A stretch of 64,000 bases of DNA, from NCBI RefSeq assembly GCF_032854445.1, contig NC_088295.1, positions 25,533,385-25,597,384 on the forward strand. Direction: 5' to 3'. Shown in pieces: positions 13,501 to 25,500 of this stretch (position 1 is the stretch's first letter; every line of letters starts with the position of its first letter). Source of the DNA: Liolophura sinensis (taxonomy: Eukaryota > Mollusca > Polyplacophora > Chitonida > Chitonidae). A program made the position numbers and the translations under genes. The notes below the pieces were generated by a model. The model was not told where the DNA came from. It was given only the letters and a program-made list of their open reading frames with translations, and ran no database searches.

Positions 13501-16500
13501 ACATAACACAAGCCACATCAGGAACAATCTGAAACACAGCACCAGTGCATACACCATGCTGAGATTTCACATGTGCCCGGCCTATTGCAGGACAACATTA
13601 CCACATAACACAAGCCACATCAGGAACAATCTGAAACACAGCACCAGTACATACACCATGCTGAGATTTCACATGTGCCCGGCCTATTGCAGGCCAACAT
13701 TACCACATAACACAAGCCACATCAGGAACAATCTGAAACACAGCACCAGTACATACACCATGCTGAGATGTCACAAGGGGCTGGCCTATTGCAGGACAAC
13801 ATTATCACAGGACACAAGCCACATCAGGAACAATCTGAAACACAGCACCAGTACATACACCATACTGAGATGTCACAAGGGGCTGGCCTATTGCAGGACA
13901 ACATTACAACATAACACAAGCCACATCCGGAACAATCTGAAACACAGCACCAGTACATACACCATGCTGAGATGTCACAAGGGGCTGGCCTATTGCAGGA
14001 CAACATTACCACATAACACAAGCCACATCAGGAACAATCTGAAACACAGCACCAGTACATACACCATGCTTAGATTTCACATGTGCCCGGCCTATTGCAG
14101 GACAACATTACAACATAACACAAGCCACATCAGGAACAATCTGAAACAGAGCACCAGTACATACACCATGTCACAAGGGGCTGGCCTATTGCAGGACAAC
14201 ATTACAACATAACACAAGCCACATCCGGAACAATCTGAAACACAGCACCAGTACATACACCATCCTGAGATGTCACAAGGGGCTGGCCTATTGCAGGACA
14301 ACATTACAACATAACACAAGCCACATCAGGAACAATCTGAAACACAGCACCAGTACATACACCATGCTGAGATGTCACAAGGGGCTGGCCTATTGCAGGA
14401 CAACATTATCACAGGACACAAGCCACATCAGGAACAATCTGAAACACAGCACCAGTACATACACCATGCTGAGATGTCACAAGGGGCTAGCCTATTGCAG
14501 GACAACATTACAACATAACACAAGCCACATCAGGAACAATCTGAAACACAGCACCAGTACATATACCATGCTGAGATGTCACAAGGGGCTGGCCTATTGC
14601 AGGACAACATTACCACAGAACACAAGACGCGTCAGGAAGAATCTGAAACACAGCGCCAGAACATACACCATACTGAGATGTCACATGTGCCCGGCCTATT
14701 GCAGGACAACATTACAACATAACACAAGCCACATCCGGAACAATCTGAAACACAGCACCAGTACATACACCATGCTGAGATGTCACATGTGCCCGGCCTA
14801 TTGCAGGACAACATTACAAAATAACACAAGCCACATCAGGAACAATCTGAAACACAGCACCAGTACATACACCATGCTGAGATGTCACAAGGAGCTGGCC
14901 TATTGCAGGACAACACTACCACATAACACAAGCCACATCAGGAACAATGTGAAACACAGCACCAGTACATACACCATGCTGAGATGTCACATGTGCCCGG
15001 CCTATTGCAGGACAACATTACAACATAACACAAGCCACATCAGGAACAATCTGAAACACAGCACCAGTACATACACCATGCTGAGATGTCACAAGGGGCT
15101 GGCCTATTGCAGGACAACATTACCACATAACACAAGCCACATCAGGAACAATCTGAAACACAGCACCAGTACATACACCATGTCACAAGGGGCTGGCCTA
15201 TTGCAGGACAACATTACAACATAACACAAGCCACATCAGGAACAATCTGAAACACAGCACCAGTACATACACCATGTCACAAGAGGCTGGCCTATTGCAG
15301 GACAACATTACAACATAACAAAAGCCACATCAGGAACAATCTGAAACACAGCACCAGAACATACACCATGCTGAGATCTCACATGTGCCCGGCCTATTGC
15401 AGGACAACATTATCACAGGACACAAGCCACATCAGGAACAATCTGAAACACAGCACCAGTACATACACCATGCTGAGATGTCACAAGGGGCTGGCCTATT
15501 GCAGGACAACATTATCACAGGACACAAGCCACATCAGGAACAATCTGAAACACAGCACCAGTACATACACCATGCTGAGATGTCACAAGGGGCTGGCCTA
15601 TTGCAGGACAACATTACAACATAACACTAGCCACATCCGGAACAATCTGAAACACAGCACCAGTACATACACCATGCTGAGATGTCACAAGGGGCTGGCC
15701 TATTGCAGGACAACATTACCACATAACACAAGCCACATCAGGAACAATCTGAAACACAGCACCAGTACATACACCATGCTGAGATTTCACATGTGCCCGG
15801 CCTATTGCAGGACAACATTACAACATAACACAAGCCACATCAGGAACAATCTGAAACACAGCACCAGTACATACACCATGTCACAAGGGGCTGGCCTATT
15901 GCAGGACAACATTACAACATAACACAAGCCACATCAGGAACAATCTGAAACACAGCACTAGTACATACACCATGCTGAGATGTCACAAGGGGCTGGCCTA
16001 TTGCAGGACAACATTACAACATAACACAAGCCACATCAGGAACAATCTGAAACACAGCACCAGTACATACACCATGCAGAGATGTCACAAGGGGCTGGCC
16101 TATTGCAGGACAACATTACCACATAACACAAGCCACATCAGGAACAATCTGAAACACAGCACCAGTACATACACCATGCTGAGATTTCACATGTGCCCGG
16201 CCTATTGCAGGACAACATTACAACATAACACAAGCCACATCAGGAACAATCTGAAACACAGCACCAGTACATACACCATGTCACAAGGGGCTGGCCTATT
16301 GCAGGACAACATTACAACATAACACAAGCCACATCCGGAACAATCTGAAACACAGCACCAGTACATACACCATGCTGAGATGCAACAAGGGGCTGGCCTA
16401 TTGCAGGACAACATTACAACATAACACAAGCCACATCAGGAACAATCTGAAACACAGCACCAGTACATATACCATGCTGAGATGTCACAAGGGGCTGGCC

Positions 16501-19500
16501 TATTGCAGGACAACATTACCACAGAACACAAGACGCGTCAGGAAGAATCTGAAACACAGCGCCAGAACATACACCATACTGAGATGTCACATGTGCCCGG
16601 CCTATTGCAGGACAACATTACAACATAACACAAGCCACATCAGGAACAATCTGAAACACAGCACCAGTACATACACCATGCTGAGATGTCACAAGGAGCT
16701 GGCCTATTGCAGGACAACACTACCACAGGACACAAGCCACATCAGGAACAATGTGAAACACAGCACCAGTACATACACCATGCTGAGATGTCACATGTGC
16801 CCGGCCTATTGCAGGACAACATTACAACATAACACAAGCCACATCAGGAACAATGTGAAACACAGCACCAGTACATACACCATGCTGAGATGTCACAAGG
16901 GGCTGGCCTATTGCAGGACAACATTACCACATAACACAAGCCACATCAGGAACAATGTGAAACACAGCACCAGTACATACACCATGTCACAAGGGGCTGG
17001 CCTATTGCAGGACAACATTACAACATAACAAAAGCCACATCAGGAACAATCTGAAACACAGCACCAGAACATACACCATGCTGAGATCTCACATGTGCCC
17101 GGCCTATTGCAGGACAACATTACAAAATAACACAAGCCACATCAGGAACAATCTGAAACACAGCACCAGTACATACACCATGCTGAGATGTGACATGTGC
17201 CCGGCCTATTGCAGGACAACATTACAACATAACACAAGCCACATCAGGAACAATCTGAAACACAGCACCAGTACATACACCATGCTGAGATGTCACAAGG
17301 GGCTGGCCTATTGCAGGACAACATTACAACATAACACAAGCCACATCAGGAACAATCTGAAACACAGCACCAGTACATACACCATGCTGAGATGTCACAA
17401 GGGGCTGGCCTATTGCAGGACAACATTACCACATAACACAAGCCACATCAGGAACAATCTGAAACACAGCACCAGTACATACACCATGCTGAGATTTCAC
17501 ATGTGCCCGGCCTATTGCAGGAAAACATTACCACAGGACACAAGCCACATCAGTAACAATCTGAAACACAGCACCAGTACATACACCATGCTGAGATGTC
17601 ACATGTGCCCGGCCTATTGCAGGACAACATTACCACATAACACAAGCCACATCAGGAACAATCTGAAACACAGCACCAGTACATACACCATGCTGAGATT
17701 TCACATGTGCCCGGCCTATTGCTGGAAAACATTACCACAGGACACAAGCCACATCAGGAACAATCTGAAACACAGCACCAGTACATACACCATGCTGAGA
17801 TCTCACATGTGCCTGGCCTAATGCAGGACAACACTACTACAGGACACAAGCCACATCAGGAACAATGTGAAACACAGCACCAGTACATACACCATGCTGA
17901 GATGTCACAAGGGGCTGGCCTATTGCAGGACAACATTACCACATAACACAAGCCACATCAGGAACAATGTGAAACACAGCACCAGTACATACACCATGCT
18001 GAGATCTCACATGTGCCTGGCCTAATGCAGGACAACACTACTACAGGACACAAGCCACATCAGGAACAATCTGAAACACAGCACCAGTACATACACCATG
18101 CTGAGATGTCACAAGGGGCTGGCCTATTGCAGGACAACATTACCACATAACACAAGCCACATCAGGAACAATCTGAAACACAGCACCAGTACATATACCA
18201 TGCTGAGATGTCACAAGGGGCTGGCCTATTGCAGGACAACATTACAACATAACACAATGGTTAAAAATAAAGACCCCTGAAACTTCCTAAAACGCCTAAA
18301 CCAAAACCTGTCTGTGAATAAAATTTCCTAACAACATGCAGTTACAGTATGTTAATTTCCGTTATCCTTAAGTTCTGACTGAATATAATTCATGGTAAGT
18401 GACCTGAAATTTCCCACAAAAAGGTGCATTTTTAGCCACAAATATGTCTTATTTTATTATTTTTGAACCTATTATTTTCCAAACAAATCTCATAACACCT
18501 TTTTATGATCAATAGTTTCCAGAATCAGGCAAATTGTGCAACTTAGTCACAAGGGAAATTTGAGATCACTGACCATACATGACGTATAGTATCAAACTAT
18601 CTTGATGACTTGACAAGTCCATTTTTGTCTTATACATTAAATCATAACATGTACTTCTGAAGAAACTGTAAAATGACTTGTCAGTTGAGGGGTTTACTTC
18701 TGTCAGATTCATTGTTAAGGTAGCAATGTTGTGTAACTCACTTGTTGATGAAGGGGTCAATCAGGTGTGATGTGGGAGGGACATGAGACTTTGGCGGATC
18801 CTGGAATGTACCTGCACAATACAGACATATTTCACTGACATAGGCAGCATAGACAATTCAAAGCAGCAAGCCCATAATGTAGATGTATGGGTACCAACTT
18901 GAGCCAATAGGCCATAATATTTTCCACACACGACATCTCCACGGTAGCCCACCTGTGAGTTTACATACTCTGGTGCGTTTATATATAGCTGAGGACGCGT
19001 ATTTTCCCAAGCACTAGCTCATAAATAAATCTTCTGGACGTTTGATCGGCACAATTTAAAAACAAAAAAACAAAATAAAGAAAGTTAACAGGATTACAGT
19101 TCCCTGGTAGGGTCATTATTCAGCATCAGAAGTCAAAACTATATGCATGTAACATAGTGTAAGTGTGATTAAGTCCATATGGGGACATACAATTACATAT
19201 ATGTGTACATGTAAAATGGGTGCTCGGAGGAGAAAACACATCAAGCATTTATAGTTGGAAACAATACCAACAATTTTTTCAGACAAAAAATGAAATGCAC
19301 AACATGGAGGTTACCTAAAAAGTTCGACATTGAGATGAAGCAGAGCCCTGTGATGAAGGCGTCATACCCTGCCTCATGTAACTGCTCTTTACTGGTGGCA
19401 CACATGTACATGTCAAACCCAGGGGGAGTGGCTGAAACAGACGACTTCAACTGTCTCAAACATGCTTGTGTAAACAAAAACACTTGTGAAATCTTCATGA

Positions 19501-22500
19501 TAAACAGTAAAGTATATAATTCTGATTGGAAAAGCACCACTCTTTTCAGGATGAGTGTGTTTCAGAAAATCTCACCACCTAAAATGGTACAGTAGACCAT
19601 AGTTTTATTGCCTATCTAACGTTAAGTTATGGCTTCCAACTCAAACTTGATGTATAACTTGTCATACAATGTGTCAAGTTAAATTCGAGTTTCCTTCCTG
19701 ACAATTACGGATCAGGTGTACACTAATCCCTCAACCTTTCCACAGATAATTCAGCCAATTTCACTGTGATTTATGCACCTCGTCAATTTGATTTTTGAGA
19801 CAATGATGGGTTGGCCAGTTTCAGGGCTTCCCCAAAAATTTTTTATAGGTCTACACAGAATAATGCCTGCAAAATATGCTTGAATAAGCATCTTGCAAAT
19901 ATACGAAAAGGTTGAAGAATTACAGTAAACCTTTAGTTCCCATGGTTATCAGTAGGGCAACCATCATCTAAGCAGAACATTCTGGAGTATACACCATATA
20001 AGCTGACACCATTTTTATTTTGTGTTTTACAAGCAAGCCGACACAAAAATAAAATATGAAAATAGCATAAAAATAAAGTGAAATCAACCTTTTTGTTTGG
20101 ACCAATCTAGTAAATGTGTCTTCAGCAGGAAAAATTGCTGGGATCGTCCACATTTTCCACAAAGTCTTTTTTTTTTCACACCATTCTCGGACATAGAAAT
20201 ATTTTTTATCCACTCTTGAAACAACAATTTAAACTGGTGTGGCCCAAATCCAATAACACTCACTAATTTCTGGTTTAGAAAAGGGATGGTTCTCCAAAGC
20301 CTTGCGTAGGTCCCCCAGAGTGGTTGTCAACAGCTTGTCCTGAGAATGCCACATCAGGAAAATTAAGCCATCAACAAAGAACAGATATTCCATACAATTC
20401 TTTAATACATGTGTCACGTCATATCATATACACTTTCTTGTCATGGACTGTCTTTCTTGACTGTAATGGCATATACCATGTACTTTGTAGCCCAGATTTA
20501 CATGTAAGGTAATGACAATTCATAAATATACTACATGTAGAGCTCATCTAAAGATGTTTCAGTTTATGATAACAACACAGTTCAAAATTCAATTTTACCT
20601 TGAATGGGTGTGTAGAAGCCATCAGTTTTGTATCCAACAACCTGAAATTATTCAACAGAAAACGACAGAACTGTAACTTCAGGTTTACCAGTCCTTATAA
20701 ATAAGCATTTGTTTTTATGAAGTATATTCTAGTCTTTCATTTATGGTATCAAATTAGCATTTCTGCCTTATCATAGATTGGGCTGATAACAAAAACAAAT
20801 TACAAATGTTAGCATGCCAAAACAAGTGTAATCAAAATACTTTTAAGGTTATCAAATATTCAACTGTATAATTAACACAGAGAATGAAAGATAGGGCACT
20901 TAATGACAGCTGAATACCAAAATATACTTACTTTGGAAACACAGACCTTGTTAGGGACTTAAATTCTGTAAAGTCCTAACAAAAACAGAACAGAGAATAA
21001 TGCCATTAAGTACATGTAAGAAACAGTAAAAACTTGTTATGGAATATCACACACATAGTAGTTTTTGTTTCCCGGTTTTATGCAAACTTTATCAAAGAAA
21101 CCAAGGCCTCCTGAACATGATGAACACAAATGTTACCAATAAAATAAAGCCTTTATGAGACCTTTGACATGAAATATTTTTGAGTACAGTGTAAAACACC
21201 AAAAAAAAAAAAGTAAAAGAGTAACACCTTTGACAAGGTTGATTATAGCCCCCCAAAATGTGAATAGAATGCCGGTTTTCTTGGTAATGACAATTATAAG
21301 TTTGATCTGGACCAAACAGTGTACCAGAAAATATTTGGGAAAATCTTACCTCTGGTAATGGTGAATAAAACTGATGAAGTAAATGAACAAGATCCAGCAT
21401 CATGTTATGCCCAATCAACAACTTCCCCTGTCAATGTAACAGACATCAAGGGAGGGAACATTTACACCAACATGCAACAATCATTAAATTACCTCCCCTT
21501 CTTATTAGATCCTATTGCTGTGACCTTGCTGCGTTACATTGCAAAATTTAAGGCAATTTATCTAACTTTAGCGTTTGGATTAAGACATTAATTCATGTGA
21601 ACTGGTTTTGTAAAAATCACAACAAATTATGATGTTTTGAAATTCCCTCAAAATATGCTTGAAACAACACCAGATAACCATGTAAACATGTTGAAGAAAT
21701 AAGGTAATATTTTAGATATTCCCAGATATCCATACAAAATTAACCATATTGTACTTGGCTCAAGAAACAGAGCCATAAAAGTGACATGGCTGTTAGGGTG
21801 GACTATGTTGTTCTTCCCAAAAGTAAGATCTTTCTTTCATAATTTCTTGCACATAGTTGCGTTAGTTCATTAATAATATGGTAGATAAAGCTAGCAACCA
21901 TGTTATCTATCACTCATTCAATGGTGTACATCTTCTTGGTTTCTTTCCGTTGAGTTTATTTTGTTCAGGACTTGAAAATGGTGGTCACCAAAGCTCTGTT
22001 CCAGCCACATTCGTGGTATCTATTATGTTATGGTCTTCATTATTCACAAATAACTTTGTGACATGAAGTATCCCTGGTTACTCTCACAGCATTTAGGAAC
22101 AGTATGCCAAACTTACAGACTGAGATACTATCCTCATGGCTTTAGAGAAACCAACAGCTTGCTCCAGCTCTGCCTGTCGATGAAAAAAATGTAGAAATGC
22201 AATTATTTTCAACACTTTCATGAACTTATATAATAGACAGTTAAGCTGTCACAATTATAGCAAGTGCTATATCACACCAATTTAACCACAGCTTCCACAC
22301 AAGAGAAATAAAACAACATTTTGCGGATCATCTGTGGATTGATTCATTTGACTTGGATGCTGTGCATGAATCAATGCAATCATAGCTGTCAATTTTAGGG
22401 CTTGAATAAAGTGGAGTGTCCAAAGCAAATCATCAACTTTTACAAGGTAACTGGCAAACTTTCCCATGTTATTATCAGGTTTTCATTCACAGAATACATG

Positions 22501-25500
22501 GCTCAAAATACATGTACACTATACTATATGTCACATTTGTGAGAACAAGCATCTTAGCCACTAGGCCACTGAATATCTATTGAGAGCTACCGCAAGCTGT
22601 ACCAATTCTGCCGAGTTTTTAGCCTCTGCCATCCTTTTGATATCTTCTTCACCCTTCACTCTTGTCACTAAGATATAGCGTCTCTTGTCAACGGCTGTTT
22701 TTGTTTCCAAGTGAATTCCAGAAGTAAATCTGCAAACAGAAATGAAAAGAACACTGCTTCTTTTTAATTCAATTAAAATACTTAGGTTTTGGAATTGATG
22801 AAGGAGTATATTTAGTTTAAAACAAAGTGTATCTACCAGACACCAATGGCCCTAGACCCAAGCATCCAGGTAATGCTGTGTGCTACATGAATCACTTCTA
22901 AAAGCATTGTTTTCTTCTGTGACACCCGTGTACAATTTATTTACCCTAATTCCTCAATCTTTTTGCATGTGAAAGAAAAGAGCAAGTTGTGTGCATTTGT
23001 AATTTGATTTTGGAGACAAAACTGCATTGGTCAGACTGGAAAGTTTCAGTTCATCACAAAAGGTATAACTTTACAGTGTACTAAACAAAATCCTTCAGAA
23101 TATGCTTGAATACAAACTTTTGCAAACACAAGCAAAAAGGTAGAAGAATTACAGTATGTATTTATCTGATTGGTGTTTACATCGTACTTAACAATTTTTC
23201 ACTCAGTAGCGTACAGCAGCGGCCAGTATTATGGTGGCAGTACTCCAGGCAGAGCCCTGGGGAAAACCCACAACCACCTGCAAGTTGCTCACAAACCTTC
23301 CCACATATGACCAGAGAGGTAGCCAATATGAAAACTTGTGTACTACCTAAGTGTTTTAGGAATACACCACAATTTGAATGTTTTTTTTGAAAGACAGCTA
23401 AGCCTGTCATGAGTTTTGCTATTTGTGAACATTTTGCTATTTAATTTATTTATTTCATTACTCCTTTATGCTATACTCATGAGCTGGACTTGAACTCACA
23501 GTGACAGCATTGGTGGGAGGCTCCTGGGTCTCCTTTCTTATAGCTCTCATTATGAAATGACCATTCTGCTTTTCCTACATCTTGATGTGAAAACACCTTT
23601 ACATTTAACTCTTATACTACACCAGTATGAAAATCTAGCACATTGTGCAATAACATACTTTGTTTTAGCCACTTGGTAAATGAGTTTTCTCTGGTAACCT
23701 GAGCAAGCTGGCAGCTCTGTCGTCTCATCACTTGTCTCATCCAGAAACTTGGAAATCTGTGAGCTGAAACAAACAACACAACTTGAGGGATAAATACAAC
23801 GCTTGCTTTTTTATATTCATGCCTCAATGGAGTATATTTATTTATTTGATTGGTGTGCCGTACTCACGAATATTTCACTTATAATACGGCAGCCAGCATT
23901 ATGGTGGGAGGAAACCAGGGAGAACCCAGGGTAAACTCACTAACGTATAAAGTTAAGAAAATTTCTGAGCTCCCTTCTTGGTTCGTATAAAAACATGGCT
24001 TTAAGCTTCAGTTTTCCTAAAGCATTAGCAGGCAATCCAGAAATCAAGTAGCCTGCTAAGGTGACATCAACGATGTTGGCTGTCAAAACAACTCCTATGG
24101 AGGTACAGTTGAAATTGGAGGCTGTAAGCTGGTCCAATATTCCCAGTATGTTCATCGATAATGTCACTTCCAACCACTGACGGAAAATATGCATAAAATA
24201 GTAGGGTTACTTAATAAAAAATATAAAATATGCCTCAAAAGTGAATTTTTTCATTTCCTTAAAACAATACTCTTCATGTTACAGTACCTGTTCATGTATT
24301 CATAAATATCGATTGTCTGCATGTAGTTCAAAAGACAAAGGCAATAATGTGCATGAGAAAAAAATCATTACCTTGTTCAAGTGTGTTTATGGCAAATGCA
24401 GTATCCCTATTCGATGGTCGATATCTCAGATCTTGGGAAATTTGATGTGTTCTTTACTTGACATAAGTAATCAACCAGAGTACAATGTTATAACCTTTAC
24501 TACCAACCATGTGTTAGACAAGAACTCCTCATGTTCTGCAGGAATTGTGATGGGACCTTTGATGACTGGGTCTTGACCATCTGGAGTTGTGAAGGCAGGG
24601 GAGGACAATTGTGCTGCCTGCTGGTGTCGCCACTTCAGGTTATCTCGTAATGTCTGCTCATGAGTGGGGCTCAGGTAGGGAATACCTGTTGGACAGGTGA
24701 CAAAAACTATTAGCAACTGTCACATATATCAGGTGTGATGTCTCCAAATCAGGTTATCTTGTACTGTCTGCTTACGAGTGAGGTTCATGTAGGGAATACG
24801 CTATAAGCTACTGTCACATTTATCACATACGTAGGATGTCATCACTTCACATTACATGTAGCTTGGAATGCAAGCTTGTGACTGAGGATGGACAGTACAC
24901 ATACACGTACATTTATCTATTTATCTACAGTCAAACTTAACTGCATGAACCCAAATCATGCATGGCCATACATGGATCTAATGTCAAATAAAACCTTTCA
25001 ACTGACCTTCTTTGAATGCTTTGTTGAAATCAAACCCATGAGATGCCAGGAAATCAATGCTTGAGCTCTACAAAAGAGGCAGAACTACAAGACATCCATT
25101 CATGATGAACTCACACATCTACTACCATGTTTAATTTATTTTTTTTATTATTATTTGATTGGTGTTTTACACAGCAGTCAAGATATATTCACTTATACGA
25201 CAGTGGCCAACATTATGGTTGGTGAAACCCACAACCATCCTTGGGTTGCTGACAGACCTTCCCATATACGGCCAGAGAGGAAGTCAGCATGAGCTAGACT
25301 TAGGAAGGAGGCTCCCGTGTCATTGTGCCGTGCTGAGGCACTGTCCCCCTCAGCCATAGGGGCCCCACAAAATAGAATTTTTTCATCATTTTTATTCATC
25401 CATTGATAGCAGGACAAGGCTTGTACTGTGGCAAGTGGCACTGTGAGAGGTCTCTGTGCAGCAGCCATAATGTGTCCTATCTGCCTTACTGTTTAAAGCT

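Noticed and set aside
8900-18257. CRISPR-like regular array
   Set aside because: Units are contiguous near-identical copies with no unique spacers, and the DNA is from an animal.
8898-18280. Many long plus- and minus-strand ORFs (up to 354 codons) in the intron 16 array
   Set aside because: They have a strict 34-residue period equal to the 102-bp unit, break at each 94-bp unit, occur on both strands at once and lie inside a PARN intron.
24504-24507. Alternative exon 7 donor at 24503
   Set aside because: It needs an acceptor inside exon 8 and loses two residues against human. The donor at 24507 keeps phase and alignment without gaps.
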